A stretch of 64,000 nucleotides of DNA, from the NCBI RefSeq assembly GCF_039535235.1, contig NZ_BAAAWU010000001.1:2666001-2730000 (forward strand). The letters are read 5' to 3'. Source of the DNA: Streptomyces roseoviridis (GTDB lineage Bacteria; Actinomycetota; Actinomycetes; Streptomycetales; Streptomycetaceae). The position numbers and the translations under genes are program-made. The stretch's first letter is position 1. Every line of letters starts with the position of its first letter. This document shows positions 9,586 to 18,788 of the stretch, one piece after another. The notes below the pieces were generated by a model that saw nothing but the letters and a program-made list of their open reading frames with translations, ran no database searches and had not been told where the DNA came from.

Positions 9586-11769
9586 TCAGTCGCGGGTGCG
9601 GCCGTCGACTCCGCTGTCGCCGTCCGGGAGGGGCGGGAGCGCGGGATCGGTCGTCTTCGTCGGCGTCGGCTCCGGCGGGGTCGTGACCGTCGGGGTGGTG
9701 GGCTCCGGCGGGGTCGTCACGGTCGGGGCGGTCGGCTCCGGCGGGGTGGTGGCCTCGTCGGTGGCCGTCGCGGTGGGCGTCGGCGAGCCGGTGGTCCGGG
9801 TGGGCGTCGGGACGGTGTCGCCGCCGGAGGTGCCGTCGGTCTCCAGGTCGAACGGGGTGTCCGAGCCGCCGCCGAGCGCGCGCTCGGTGTAGGCGCCCCA
9901 GATCTGCGCCGGGGTGCGGCCGCCGTTGGCGCGGCCGGGGTTGATGGTGTCGGTGAGGGTCACCTGGTTGCCCTTGGCGTCCTCGCCGAAGAGGCCGACG
10001 GCGGTGACCAGCTCGGGGGTGTAGCCGACGAACCAGGCCGAGCGGTTGTTCTCGGAGGTGCCGGTCTTGCCGGCGGCGTAGTAGTCGCCGGCGGCCCGGA
10101 AGCCGGAGCCGGACTGGACGACGCCCTGCATGGCCTTGGTGGTGGTGTCGGCGGCCACCCGGCTGATGACCCGCTCGCCGATGGACTTCACCGGGTCGGC
10201 GGTGCGCTCCTTGTGCTCGGCGGACTTGACCAGGGTGGGGGTGACCTTGACGCCGTGGTTGTCGAGGGTGGCGTAGGCGCCGGCCATGTCGACGGTGGAG
10301 GCGCCCATGACGCCGAGCGACATCGCCGGGGTGGCGCCGAAGTCCGCGCCGTCCTTCATGCCGAGGGCGATCGCGGTCTGCTTGGCCTTGGTGGGGCCGA
10401 CGTCCACGATCATCTGGGCGTAGACCGAGTTGATGGAGTTGTTGGTGGCCTTCTGGACGGTGACCGGGCCGTAGCTGCGGTCGTCCTCGTTCTCCGGGGC
10501 GAAGGCGATGTCGCTGCCGACGACCGGCCGCTTGCTGGTGCCGTCGTAGACGGTGCCGAGGCCGATCTTGCGGCCGTCCTGGGTCTCGGCGCCGTTGTCG
10601 AGCGCGGAGGCGAGCACGATCGGCTTGAAGGTCGAGGCGGGCTGGTAGTCGCGCCGGGTGGCGTTGTTGGTCCAGTGCTCGGTGGCGCCGACGCCGCCGT
10701 ACATGGCGACGATCGCGCCGGTCTTCGGGTCGACGGAGGTGGCGCCGGCCTGGACGGTGGCGTCCTTCTCGTCGTCCTTGCGGTCGAGCTTGGCCTCCAG
10801 CTGCTCGTCGACCGACTTCACCAGGGCCTTCTGCTTCTTCTCGTCGATGTTGAGGGTGACGGTCCAGCCGCCGGCCTTCAGGTCCTCCTCGCTGACGCCC
10901 TGGCGCATCAGCTCCTGGTTGGCTGCCTCGACGATGTAGCCGCTCTGGCCGCTGAGGCCCTTGGGGGCCTTGGGCTTGTGCGGGACGGGGAACTTCATGC
11001 CGGTGCGCTGGGCGGTGTCCAGCCAGCCCTCCTCGACCATGTTGTCCAGGACGTAGTTCCAGCGCTCCTCGACGAGCTTGCGGCCGTCGGGGCTGGCGGA
11101 GGTCCAGTCGTACTGGCTGGGGGCCTGGAGCAGGGAGGCGAGGTAGGCGCCCTGGCCGACGGTGAGCCGGGTGGCGTCGACACCGTAGTAGGCCTGGGCG
11201 GCGGCCTGGATGCCGTAGGCGTTGCGGCCGTAGTAGCTGGTGTTCATGTAGCCGGCGAGGATCTCCGGCTTGGACATGTTCTGGTCGACCTTGAGCGCGA
11301 TGACCATTTCCTTGAGCTTGCGCGTGGCCGTCTGGTCCTGGCTCAGGTAGTAGTTCTTGACGTACTGCTGGGTGATCGTCGAGCCGCCCTGCTTGCCCTT
11401 GCCCGTGACGGTGTTCCAGGCGGCGCGGATCGTGCCCTTGATGTCGACGCCGTGGTCCTTGTAGAAGGTCTTGTTCTCGGCGGCGACGAAGGCCCGCTGG
11501 ACGGCGACGGGGACCTTCTCCAGGCCGACGATCTCCCGGTTGATCTTGCCCGTGCGGGCCATGACCTTGCCGTTGGAGTACTTGTAGACGTTGCTCTGCA
11601 GCGTCGCGTCGGCGTTGGCCGTCGGCACCGGGACCATCAGGTAGAGCGCGTAGAAGGCGCCCATCGCGAGCAGACAGCCCACGAAGAACGTGCCCAGGAG
11701 TTTCTTCCAGGTGAAGAGGCGTCGTATGCGTCCGCCCTTCCTCGCCTGGCTCGTGCCCGTTCGGCCCAT
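9586..11769 (-). CDS. Class A penicillin-binding protein
   Basis: Bifunctional peptidoglycan synthase of 727 residues anchored by one N-terminal membrane helix (about residues 23-47). The GT51 glycosyltransferase domain shows AAENKTFYKDHGVD and GGSTITQQYVKN; the usual Glu-Asp pair of the first motif is Glu-Asn here, a variant also familiar in actinobacterial PBPs. The transpeptidase domain has PASTFKPI (SxxK serine), TNNSIN (SxN) and AGKTGTSEN (KTG). It ends in a Thr/Pro/Glu-rich tail built from a repeated 11-residue unit, presumably a wall-spanning extension. It is convergent with the SpoIIE phosphatase. Confidence 0.92.
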   Translation of the reverse strand: MGRTGTSQARKGGRIRRLFTWKKLLGTFFVGCLLAMGAFYALYLMVPVPTANADATLQSNVYKYSNGKVMARTGKINREIVGLEKVPVAVQRAFVAAENKTFYKDHGVDIKGTIRAAWNTVTGKGKQGGSTITQQYVKNYYLSQDQTATRKLKEMVIALKVDQNMSKPEILAGYMNTSYYGRNAYGIQAAAQAYYGVDATRLTVGQGAYLASLLQAPSQYDWTSASPDGRKLVEERWNYVLDNMVEEGWLDTAQRTGMKFPVPHKPKAPKGLSGQSGYIVEAANQELMRQGVSEEDLKAGGWTVTLNIDEKKQKALVKSVDEQLEAKLDRKDDEKDATVQAGATSVDPKTGAIVAMYGGVGATEHWTNNATRRDYQPASTFKPIVLASALDNGAETQDGRKIGLGTVYDGTSKRPVVGSDIAFAPENEDDRSYGPVTVQKATNNSINSVYAQMIVDVGPTKAKQTAIALGMKDGADFGATPAMSLGVMGASTVDMAGAYATLDNHGVKVTPTLVKSAEHKERTADPVKSIGERVISRVAADTTTKAMQGVVQSGSGFRAAGDYYAAGKTGTSENNRSAWFVGYTPELVTAVGLFGEDAKGNQVTLTDTINPGRANGGRTPAQIWGAYTERALGGGSDTPFDLETDGTSGGDTVPTPTRTTGSPTPTATATDEATTPPEPTAPTVTTPPEPTTPTVTTPPEPTPTKTTDPALPPLPDGDSGVDGRTRD
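9668..9766 (-). repeat. Three 33-bp repeats in the PBP C-terminal tail
   Basis: GGCTCCGGCGGGGT recurs at 9668, 9701 and 9734, a period of 33 bp. The units encode an 11-residue Pro/Thr/Glu/Val block at the extracytoplasmic end of the PBP. Such repeats vary in copy number by slippage. Confidence 0.8.
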
Positions 11770-12007
11770 GTCCTCGTTCGCTCCGCTCGTCGTCGAATCA
11801 GCTCAGCAAGCTAACACCGCCCATCGCGACAAAGCGCGACCCATCCGGCCTTTCCGGGCGTGAGAATCAGCACCCACTCCCGAACCGGCTCCCGACGGAA
11901 CGACGCTCCACGGGCACCGATGGTTGTGTGCGCCCGGTCACAGGCAGCCCGTTCGAAGGGTGTCATCCCGGTTCGGGCCACCCCTCACCAGGGCTATACA
12001 TCGTGCG

Positions 12008-12024
12008 TATACACCCCGTGTACA
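12008..12024. promoter_or_regulatory. padR operator: Candidate PadR operator and leaderless -10
   Basis: TATACAC-CCC-GTGTACA is an inverted repeat with one mismatched pair. TACAGT (12021-12026), 7 nt before the ATG at 12034, can act as the -10 box of a leaderless mRNA, so the repressor site overlaps the promoter. A related TATACA half-site lies at 11995. PadR regulators commonly bind ATGT/ACAT-type palindromes and repress their own operon. Confidence 0.6.
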
Positions 12025-12033
12025 GTGACGCAC

Positions 12034-12558
12034 ATGTCCATCGGTCACACCCTCCTCGGACTCCTGGAGTCCGGCCCCCGCCACGGCTACGACCTCAAGC
12101 GCGCCTTCGACGAGCGCTTCGGCCACGACCGGCCCCTGCACTACGGGCAGGTCTACTCGACGATGTCCCGGCTCCTGAAGCACGGTCTCGTCGAGGTCGA
12201 CGGCATCGAGGCCGGCGGCGGCCCCGACCGCAAGCGGTACGCGATCACCGAGGCCGGCATCACCGACGTCGAGCAGTGGCTCACCACGCCGGAGAAGCCC
12301 GAGCCGTACCTCCAGTCCACCCTGTACACCAAGGTCGTCCTCGCCCTGCTCACCGGCCGGGGCGCCGCCGAGCTGCTCGACGTCCAGCGCGCCGAGCACC
12401 TGCGCCTGATGCGCGAGCTCACCCGGCGCAAGAAGGACGGCGACCTCGCCGACCAGCTCATCTGCGACCACGCCCTCTTCCACCTCGAAGCCGACCTGCG
12501 CTGGCTCGAGCTGACCGCCGCCCGCCTCGACCGGCTCGCCGAGGAGGTCCGCCGATGA
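12034..12558 (+). CDS. PadR-family transcriptional regulator
   Basis: A 174-residue DNA-binding repressor. The N-terminal winged helix reads IGHTLLGLLESGPRHGYDLK and continues through LHYGQVYSTMSRLLKHGLVE, the classic PadR helix-turn-helix and wing; the C-terminal helices give the dimerisation domain. I start it at ATG 12034, not at the longer upstream frame, because PadR proteins begin directly at this motif. Its stop overlaps the ATG of the ABC ATPase (ATGA), so regulator, ATPase and permease form one operon. By family and context it probably represses the exporter until a drug or peptide ligand binds. Confidence 0.9.
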   Translation: MSIGHTLLGLLESGPRHGYDLKRAFDERFGHDRPLHYGQVYSTMSRLLKHGLVEVDGIEAGGGPDRKRYAITEAGITDVEQWLTTPEKPEPYLQSTLYTKVVLALLTGRGAAELLDVQRAEHLRLMRELTRRKKDGDLADQLICDHALFHLEADLRWLELTAARLDRLAEEVRR

Positions 12559-13241
12559 CCGCCACCACGCCGCTCCTCGAAGCCCGCGCCATGGACAAGT
12601 CCTACGGACCGACCCCCGCCCTCAGCGGGGCCGACTTCTCCCTGCGCGCCGGGGAGGTCGTCGCCGTGATGGGCCCCTCCGGCTCCGGCAAGTCCACCCT
12701 GCTGCACTGCCTGGCCGGCATCGTCCGCCCCGACGCCGGCACGATCCACTACGACGGACGCGAGCTGACCGCCCTCGGCGACGCGCAGCGCAGCGCCCTG
12801 CGCCGCTCCGACTTCGGATTCGTGTTCCAGTTCGGCCAGCTCGTGCCCGAGCTGACCTGCGTCGAGAACGTCGCCCTCCCGCTGCGCCTGAACGGCGAGC
12901 GGCGCCGGCACGCCGAGGAGCGGGCCCGCGCGTGGCTGGCCCGCCTGGAGGTGGAGGACGTGGCCGGGAAGCGTCCCGGCGAGATCTCCGGCGGCCAGGG
13001 CCAGCGGGTCGCGGTCGCCCGCGCGCTCGTCACCGCCCCCCGGGTGATCTTCGCCGACGAGCCGACCGGCGCGCTCGACTCCCTCAACGGCGAACGCGTG
13101 ATGCGGCTGCTCACCGACGCCTCCCGGGACACCGGCGCGGCCGTCGTCCTGGTCACCCACGAGGCTCGGGTCGCCGCCTACTCCGACCGCGAGGTCGTGG
13201 TGCGCGACGGCTCCGTACGGGACACGGAGTGGGCGGCATGA
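12555..13241 (+). CDS. ABC exporter ATP-binding subunit (MacB/LolD type)
   Basis: A 228-residue nucleotide-binding subunit that powers the adjoining FtsX-type permease. Walker A is GPSGSGKST, the Q-loop lies in FGFVFQFGQL, the signature is ISGGQGQRVAVARAL, Walker B is VIFADEPTGALD and the switch His is in LVTHEARVA. The sequence belongs to the LolD/MacB branch used for mechanotransmission or export of antibiotics and lipids and not import. It overlaps the PadR gene by 4 nt and the permease gene by 4 nt (ATGA at both joins). Confidence 0.92.
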   Translation: MTATTPLLEARAMDKSYGPTPALSGADFSLRAGEVVAVMGPSGSGKSTLLHCLAGIVRPDAGTIHYDGRELTALGDAQRSALRRSDFGFVFQFGQLVPELTCVENVALPLRLNGERRRHAEERARAWLARLEVEDVAGKRPGEISGGQGQRVAVARALVTAPRVIFADEPTGALDSLNGERVMRLLTDASRDTGAAVVLVTHEARVAAYSDREVVVRDGSVRDTEWAA

Positions 13242-15739
13242 GCGGGACGGGTACCGGCTCCGGCATCGGCGAGACCGGCACCACCGGCTCCGCCACGGCG
13301 ACGGCGGGCGGCACGGGGACGAGCGGCATCGCGGCGACGGGCACCGGGGCGGAGGACGGCCGCGCGGGCGGCACCGCCCCGCGCGGACACCGCCCCGGCC
13401 CCGGCGCCTGGATCCGGGACCTGGCCCTCGGCGCCCGCTTCGCCGTCACCGGCGGCCGCGGCAGCTGGCTGCGGACGGCCCTGACCGCCACCGGCATCGG
13501 CCTCGGCGTGGCCCTGCTGCTCGCCGCCGCCTCCATGCCGAGCATGATCTTCCAGCGGGAGGTACGCGAAGCCGCCCGCGCCGTCGACGCCAGTGAACTG
13601 GTGCCCCAGGCCGGGCCCGACACCTTTCGCTACGCCGACCAGTCCACGCTCTACCGCGGCGACACCGTCACCGGGCTGCTGCTGCAGCCCGACGGCCCGC
13701 GCCCCGCGGTCCCCCCGGGAGCGGCGAAGGTGCCCGCGCCCGGCGAGATGCTGGTCTCCCCCGCCCTGCGCGATCTGCTCGCCTCTCCCGAGGGCGCCCT
13801 CCTGCGCGAGCGCCTGCCGTACGAGATCACCGGCACCCTCGGCGACGCGGCGCTGATCGGCCCGGCCGAGCTCCGTTACGTCGCGGGCACCGACATCCTC
13901 GCCGCGTACGGCCACGAGGGCCGGGGCCGGCGCTACGGCTGGTCCGTGCCCGAGGAGCCGATGAACGCGTTCCTCCTGCTCCTCGTCGTCATCGCGTGCG
14001 TCGTGCTGCTCCTGCCCGTCCTGGTCTTCATCGCCACCGCCGTCCGTTTCGGCGGCGAACAGCGCGACCGGCGGCTCGCCGCGCTCCGCCTGGTCGGCGC
14101 CGACACCGCCACGACCCGGCGGATCGCGGCCGGCGAATCCCTGGCCGGAGCCCTGTTCGGGCTCGCCGCGGGTGCCGGTCTCTTCGCCCTGGCCCGGCAG
14201 CTCGCCGGCACCGTACGGATCTGGGACGTCAACGCCTTCCCGTCCGACGTGTCCCCGGTGCCCTGGCTGGCCGCGCTGATCGTCGCCATCGTGCCCGTCG
14301 CCGCCGTCGTCGTCAGCCTCGTCGCCCTGCGCGGCGTGGCCATCGAACCGCTCGGCGTGGTCAGGACCGCCACCCCGAGGCCGCGCCGGCTCGCCTGGCG
14401 GCTCGTCCTCCTCCTCGCCGGTGCCGCGATCCTGGTACCGAGCGTGGGGCAGGTCGACGTCGACGACACCTCGATCAACATGCCAGGGGTCGCGATCGGC
14501 GCCACCCTCGCCCTCGTCGGCCTCACCACCCTGCTGCCCTGGCTGGTGGAGGCCCTGGTCAAACGGCTGCGCGGCGGCCCGGTGGCCTGGCAGCTCGCCA
14601 CCCGCAGACTCCAGCTCAGCAGCGGCACCGCCGCCCGTGCCGTCAGCGGCCTCGTCGTCGCCGCGGCCGGCGCCATCGCCCTGCAGATGCTGTTCCAGGC
14701 CATGCAGAACGACTTCACGCGGGTCACCGACATGGACACGGCCCGCGCCCAGATGGCGACCAAGGTCGAGGCCAGGACCGCCGACGACGCCCGCCGGGCC
14801 ATCGAGAAGCTGTCGGCGACGAAGGGCGTCACCGGCGTCGTCGGCACCATCGAGTCGAGCGTGTGGCGGCCCGGCCCCCTGCGGGCCGGTGAGGACTTCA
14901 CCCCGATCACCTCGATCGCGGTCGGCGACTGCGCCTCCCTGAAGGAGTTCGCCCACCTGCCGTCCTGCACCGACGGCGACGTGTTCATCGCCCTGGCCCA
15001 CGGAGGGGCCGGGCCGGACGACGCCTGGGTCGCCCGGACCGCGAAGCCGGGGGCGACGGTCGCCCTGCGCGACCCGGAGACCCACGAGGGACCGGTGCCG
15101 ACCTGGCGCATCCCGGACACGGCCCGCACCGTGGACGCGCGGCTCGACCCGATGGGGCGCGTCCAGTTCGGCGTGATGGCCACCCCGAAGGCGATCGACG
15201 CGGCCCGGCTCGACGCACCCGAGGCCGGAGTCATGATCCGCATCGACCCGACGGTGCCGGACGCGGCCGAGCACGTACGGAACGCGGTCGCCGCCGTCGA
15301 CCCGATCACGCGGGTGCAGACGCTTCAGGACCTCGAACGGGACGCCCAGTTCTCCAGCGTCCGCACCGGCATCCTGGTCGGCGCCACCCTCACCATGCTG
15401 CTCGTCGCGACCTCGCTCCTGGTGACCACCCTGGAGCAGCTGCGCGAGCGCAGGCGGCTGCTGTCCTCGCTCGTCGCCTTCGGCACCCGCCGCGCCACCC
15501 TCGGCTGGTCGGTGCTGTGGCAGACCGCCGTACCGATCGCCCTGGGCCTCGCCCTGGCGGTGGCCGGCGGCCTGGGGCTCGGCCTGGTGCTGCTGCGCAT
15601 GATCGGCAAGCAGGTCGAGGACTGGTGGGTCTTCCTGCCGGTCACCGGGGTCGGCGGGGGCCTGATCCTGCTGGTCACCCTGCTGAGCCTGCCGGTGCTG
15701 TGGCGGCTGATGCGGGCCGACGGCCTCAGGACCGAGTAG
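13238..15739 (+). CDS. FtsX-like ABC permease
   Basis: An 833-residue membrane subunit of the PadR-controlled exporter. After a low-complexity Gly/Thr/Ala-rich head of about 60 residues come a first membrane helix (ALTATGIGLGVALLLAA), a periplasm-side domain, two FtsX blocks with multiple membrane helices (around 13960-14350 and 15350-15720 in DNA terms) and a second large extracytoplasmic domain. Actinobacterial permeases of this two-block type work with one LolD-type ATPase. The 3' end overlaps the convergent oxyR gene by 14 bp. The substrate is not deducible. Confidence 0.88.
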   Translation: MSGTGTGSGIGETGTTGSATATAGGTGTSGIAATGTGAEDGRAGGTAPRGHRPGPGAWIRDLALGARFAVTGGRGSWLRTALTATGIGLGVALLLAAASMPSMIFQREVREAARAVDASELVPQAGPDTFRYADQSTLYRGDTVTGLLLQPDGPRPAVPPGAAKVPAPGEMLVSPALRDLLASPEGALLRERLPYEITGTLGDAALIGPAELRYVAGTDILAAYGHEGRGRRYGWSVPEEPMNAFLLLLVVIACVVLLLPVLVFIATAVRFGGEQRDRRLAALRLVGADTATTRRIAAGESLAGALFGLAAGAGLFALARQLAGTVRIWDVNAFPSDVSPVPWLAALIVAIVPVAAVVVSLVALRGVAIEPLGVVRTATPRPRRLAWRLVLLLAGAAILVPSVGQVDVDDTSINMPGVAIGATLALVGLTTLLPWLVEALVKRLRGGPVAWQLATRRLQLSSGTAARAVSGLVVAAAGAIALQMLFQAMQNDFTRVTDMDTARAQMATKVEARTADDARRAIEKLSATKGVTGVVGTIESSVWRPGPLRAGEDFTPITSIAVGDCASLKEFAHLPSCTDGDVFIALAHGGAGPDDAWVARTAKPGATVALRDPETHEGPVPTWRIPDTARTVDARLDPMGRVQFGVMATPKAIDAARLDAPEAGVMIRIDPTVPDAAEHVRNAVAAVDPITRVQTLQDLERDAQFSSVRTGILVGATLTMLLVATSLLVTTLEQLRERRRLLSSLVAFGTRRATLGWSVLWQTAVPIALGLALAVAGGLGLGLVLLRMIGKQVEDWWVFLPVTGVGGGLILLVTLLSLPVLWRLMRADGLRTE

Positions 15740-16733
15740 CCGCCCGGTGCTCCACGGCGCCGCGGTCGCCGGCGTCGGCCCCGTCGCCTTCGTCGCCCTC
15801 GTCGTCCCCGTCGACGATCCGCACCGGCAGCCGCCGCATCGCGTCACGGAGCGAGCCCGCCAGTTCCTCGAACTCGGACTGGCGGGCCGCTCCCGTACGC
15901 ATCGCGAGCGCGACCCGCCGGGACGGCGCCGGCTCGGCGAAGGACCCCGTGAACAGGGCGGAGTCACGGGCCGTCTCCACCTTCACCGCGGTGCGCGGCA
16001 GCAGCGTCACCCCCAGTCCGCCCGCCACCAGCTGGACCAGCGTCGACAGTCCCGCCGCCGTCGTGGTGACCGGCGCGCCGTCGGTGCGGCCGGCCTCCCG
16101 GCAGATGTCGAGGGCCTGGTCGCGCAGGCAGTGCCCCTCGTCCAGGAGCAGCAGCTTGAGCTCCCTGAGCGCCTCGCGCGGAATGTCCCCGCGCCCGGCC
16201 AGCGGATGCCCCTCGGGCGTGACCAATACGAAGTCCTCGTCGAACAGCGGCAGTTCGGTGACGCCGGGCACCCCGAGCGGCACCGCGAGCAGCAGCAGGT
16301 CGAGCCGTCCGGCGGCCAGCCCCTCCAGGAGCGAGGAGGTCTGCTCCTCGTGGACCTGGAGGTCCAGCTCGGGGTAGCGGGTGTGCACCAGACGCAGCAC
16401 GGTCGGCAGCAGATAGGGCGCCACCGTCGGGATCACGCCGAGCCGCAGCACGCCGGTGAACGGCGCCTGCGCGGCCTCCGCCTCCTCCATCAGCTCCCCC
16501 ACCGCGTCCAGCACCGCGTGCGCCCGCGCCGCCAGCCGCTCCCCCGCCGGCGAGAGCAGCACCTTGCGCGTCGTACGCTCGAGCAACTGGACACCGAGTG
16601 CCTCTTCGAGAGCCGAAACCGCGCCCGAGAGCGCCGGCTGGCTCATGCCGATGGCCGCCGCCGCATCACGGAAGTGCAGATGCTCCGCGACCGCCGCGAA
16701 GGCTCTGAGCTGGGACAGGCTGGGCTGCTTCAC
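15726..16733 (-). CDS. oxyR: OxyR hydrogen-peroxide sensor, LysR family
   Basis: A 335-residue transcription factor. The N-terminal HTH starts QPSLSQLRAFAAVAEHLHF; the effector domain contains EGHCLRDQALDIC, where Cys202 and Cys211 correspond to the redox pair that forms the activating disulfide in OxyR. It is divergent from ahpC-ahpD, the usual OxyR target pair in Streptomyces. I place the start at GTG 16733, since the family begins at KQPSLSQ; the upstream in-frame extension covers the promoter. The C-terminus carries an acidic Asp/Glu/Gly-rich tail. It overlaps the permease gene by 14 bp at their 3' ends. Confidence 0.93.
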   Translation of the reverse strand: MKQPSLSQLRAFAAVAEHLHFRDAAAAIGMSQPALSGAVSALEEALGVQLLERTTRKVLLSPAGERLAARAHAVLDAVGELMEEAEAAQAPFTGVLRLGVIPTVAPYLLPTVLRLVHTRYPELDLQVHEEQTSSLLEGLAAGRLDLLLLAVPLGVPGVTELPLFDEDFVLVTPEGHPLAGRGDIPREALRELKLLLLDEGHCLRDQALDICREAGRTDGAPVTTTAAGLSTLVQLVAGGLGVTLLPRTAVKVETARDSALFTGSFAEPAPSRRVALAMRTGAARQSEFEELAGSLRDAMRRLPVRIVDGDDEGDEGDGADAGDRGAVEHRAATRS

Positions 16734-16751
16734 CCGACGTACCGGAATCAC

Positions 16752-16770
16752 TGATAACCACCTTCGATCA
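16752..16770. promoter_or_regulatory. LysR-type T-N11-A site in the oxyR-ahpC promoter region
   Basis: TGAT-N11-ATCA lies in the 152-bp divergent region between oxyR and ahpC. It fits the general LysR half-site spacing and is positioned to act on both genes. I could not find the full tandem ATAG-type OxyR consensus. Confidence 0.35.
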
Positions 16771-16885
16771 ACCCGACCGAGTCTAGCTATTTCACTGATC
16801 AATGCACTCCGTGCCAGGATGTGATCCGTCCAACCCCTCACGGAAGACCCCAAAAGGGATCCTTTCGACTCTGCAAGGAGAGCGC

Positions 16886-17440
16886 GTGCTCACTGTCGGT
16901 GACCAGTTCCCCACCTACGACCTGACCGCCTGCGTGTCGCTGGAGAGCGGCAAGGAGTTCGAGCAGATCAACCACAAGTCCTACGAGGGCAAGTGGCGCG
17001 TGGTGTTCTTCTGGCCGAAGGACTTCACCTTCGTCTGCCCCACCGAGATCGCCGCGTTCGGCAAGCTGAACGACGAGTTCGCGGACCGCGACGCGCAGAT
17101 CCTCGGCGTCTCCGGCGACTCCGAGTTCGTCCACCACGCCTGGCGCAAGGACCACGCCGACCTGCGTGACCTGCCCTTCCCGATGCTCGCCGACTCCAAG
17201 CACGAGCTGATGCGCGACTGCGGCGTCGAGGGCGCGGACGGCTTCGCGCAGCGCGCCGTGTTCGTCGTCGACCCGAACAACGAGATCCAGTTCGTCATGG
17301 TGACCGCCGGCTCCGTCGGCCGTAACCCCAAGGAGGTCCTGCGGGTCCTGGACGCCCTGCAGACCGACGAGCTGTGCCCCTGCAACTGGACCAAGGGCGA
17401 GGACACCCTCGACCCGGTCGCGCTCCTGGCCGGTGAGTGA
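16886..17440 (+). CDS. ahpC: AhpC peroxiredoxin
   Basis: A 184-residue typical 2-Cys peroxiredoxin that reduces hydrogen peroxide, alkyl hydroperoxides and peroxynitrite. The peroxidatic Cys is Cys51 in FTFVCPTEI. The C-terminal DELCPCNW holds Cys164 and Cys166; one is the resolving cysteine, and the doubled CPC is the form seen in actinobacteria that pair AhpC with AhpD. The GTG start is preceded by AAGGAG at 5-nt spacing. Its stop is 2 nt before the ahpD ATG, so the two are translationally coupled. Control by the divergent OxyR is expected. Confidence 0.95.
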   Translation: MLTVGDQFPTYDLTACVSLESGKEFEQINHKSYEGKWRVVFFWPKDFTFVCPTEIAAFGKLNDEFADRDAQILGVSGDSEFVHHAWRKDHADLRDLPFPMLADSKHELMRDCGVEGADGFAQRAVFVVDPNNEIQFVMVTAGSVGRNPKEVLRVLDALQTDELCPCNWTKGEDTLDPVALLAGE

Positions 17441-17442
17441 CC

Positions 17443-17976
17443 ATGGCGCTCGATGAGCTGAAGGCCGCCATACCGGACTTCGCCAAGGACCTGAAGCTGA
17501 ACCTCGGTTCGGTCATCGGCAACAGCGAGCTGCCGCAGCAGCAGCTGTGGGGCACGGTGCTCGCCTGCGCCATCGCCTCGCGCTCGCCGAAGGTGCTGAA
17601 GGAGCTGGAGCCCGAGGCCCAGGCCAACCTGAAGCCCGAGGCGTACCAGGCCGCCAAGTCGGCCGCCGCGATCATGGCGATGAACAACGTCTTCTACCGG
17701 ACCCGGCACCTGCTGTCGGACCCGGAGTACGGGACGATGCGCGCCGGCCTGCGGATGAACGTCATCGGCAACCCGGGCGTCGAGAAGGTCGACTTCGAGC
17801 TGTGGTCGCTGGCCGTGTCCGCGATCAACGGCTGCGGCCAGTGCCTGGACTCGCACGAGCAGGTCCTGCGCAAGGCCGGTGTCGACCGCGAGACGATCCA
17901 GGAGGCCGTCAAGATCGCCGCGGTCATCCAGGCGGTCGGCGTGACGCTGGACGCCGAGGCGGTTCTCGCCGAGTGA
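17443..17976 (+). CDS. ahpD: AhpD alkylhydroperoxidase / AhpC-reducing partner
   Basis: A 177-residue all-helical protein that passes electrons from dihydrolipoamide to AhpC and has weak peroxidase activity itself. The catalytic motif is [10 protein letters not shown] (Cys131 and Cys134) with the proton-relay His two residues after Ser. Length matches the M. tuberculosis protein. An in-frame GTG at 17437 overlaps the ahpC stop; I prefer ATG 17443 because the family begins MALDELK. A 13-bp stem terminator follows at 18031. Confidence 0.95.
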   Translation: MALDELKAAIPDFAKDLKLNLGSVIGNSELPQQQLWGTVLACAIASRSPKVLKELEPEAQANLKPEAYQAAKSAAAIMAMNNVFYRTRHLLSDPEYGTMRAGLRMNVIGNPGVEKVDFELWSLAVSAINGCGQCLDSHEQVLRKAGVDRETIQEAVKIAAVIQAVGVTLDAEAVLAE

Positions 17977-18030
17977 GACCGCCGCACGCGTGGCCGTACG
18001 AGTGAGCCGGTCGAGCGAGCCGTACGGGTG

Positions 18031-18060
18031 AAGGGCCCCGGGGTTTCCCCCGGGGCCCTT
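18031..18060 (+). terminator. Terminator after ahpCD
   Basis: AAGGGCCCCGGGG arms (13 bp, perfect) with a 4-nt TTTC loop, 55 bp after ahpD and 18 bp before the stop of the convergent membrane protein gene; it may serve both directions. Confidence 0.8.
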
Positions 18061-18077
18061 CGCCGTCAGCGGCCCGG

Positions 18078-18788
18078 TCAGCTCTTGAGGGCCTTCATCA
18101 GCTGCTGCATGTCCTCGACGAGGTAGGTCTGGACGGCCGCCGGGTCCAGCTGGGGCACCTCGATGGGCCGGTCCTTCTCCTCGTCGTACTCGTCCGCCTC
18201 CAGCACGAGGCGCAGCACCGCCTGCCCGTCCAGGACCTCCAGCGAGTCGTCTCCGTACACCCCGCCGAAGTAGGCGAGCTCTCCGATGCCGCCGACCCTG
18301 TCGCCGCCGCCCGCCAACTGCGGGTCCGCCCTGCGGGCCTCGAACTCCGGGCCGGGGTCGGTCACCCGGTGCAGGGTGTAGCTGACGCGCAGGGTGTACG
18401 GAACGGGCTTCGCCGCCAGGGTGACGCTGCAGTCCCACTCGAAGAGGGCGGGGTGGTCGGACTTCAGCGGCTCGTCCATGGCCGGCCCCCTGGGGCCGAG
18501 CGCCGAGGCCAGTCCCTCCAGCTTCGCCGCCTCGCAGGGGTCGAGGTCGGTGCGGTAGCCGCCGAGGTCGGGGCGGTCGTCGGGGTCGTACGCGGCGAGG
18601 CCGCCGGCCCAGAGCGCCGAGGCGGCGACGGCGCCGCCGAGCGCCCACAGCCAGGGGCGGCGGCTGCGGGGCGGAGCCGGCGGCGGGGTGGCCGCGGGCG
18701 GGGGCGGGTACATCGTGCCGGTGGGTGCGGGGCCGGGGGCGGGGGCCGGGAAGTCCGGGCCGCCGACGAGTTCCGGTTCCGAGATCAC
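18078..18788 (-). CDS. Single-pass membrane protein with extracytoplasmic domain, unknown
   Basis: A 236-residue protein. A Pro/Ala/Gly-rich cytoplasmic head of about 45 residues precedes one membrane helix (LWALGGAVAASALWAGGLAA). The rest is predicted outside the cell and includes two Cys (in DPCEAAK and EWDCSV) that could pair, resembling the DUF3558-like style of actinobacterial sensing or lipoprotein domains without a lipobox. Its ATG overlaps the stop of the upstream AI-2E gene by 4 nt, so both are co-translated. No function is recognised. Confidence 0.7.
   Translation of the reverse strand: MISEPELVGGPDFPAPAPGPAPTGTMYPPPPAATPPPAPPRSRRPWLWALGGAVAASALWAGGLAAYDPDDRPDLGGYRTDLDPCEAAKLEGLASALGPRGPAMDEPLKSDHPALFEWDCSVTLAAKPVPYTLRVSYTLHRVTDPGPEFEARRADPQLAGGGDRVGGIGELAYFGGVYGDDSLEVLDGQAVLRLVLEADEYDEEKDRPIEVPQLDPAAVQTYLVEDMQQLMKALKS

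Noticed and set aside
9586..11769. Glu-Asn instead of Glu-Asp in the PBP glycosyltransferase motif as loss of activity
   Set aside because: Actinobacterial class A PBPs often carry this variant (AEN followed by aromatic Phe), and the rest of the domain is intact.
16734..16885. Full tandem OxyR consensus in the oxyR-ahpC region
   Set aside because: Only a T-N11-A site is visible; the E. coli-style four ATAG elements are not, so I do not claim the complete operator.
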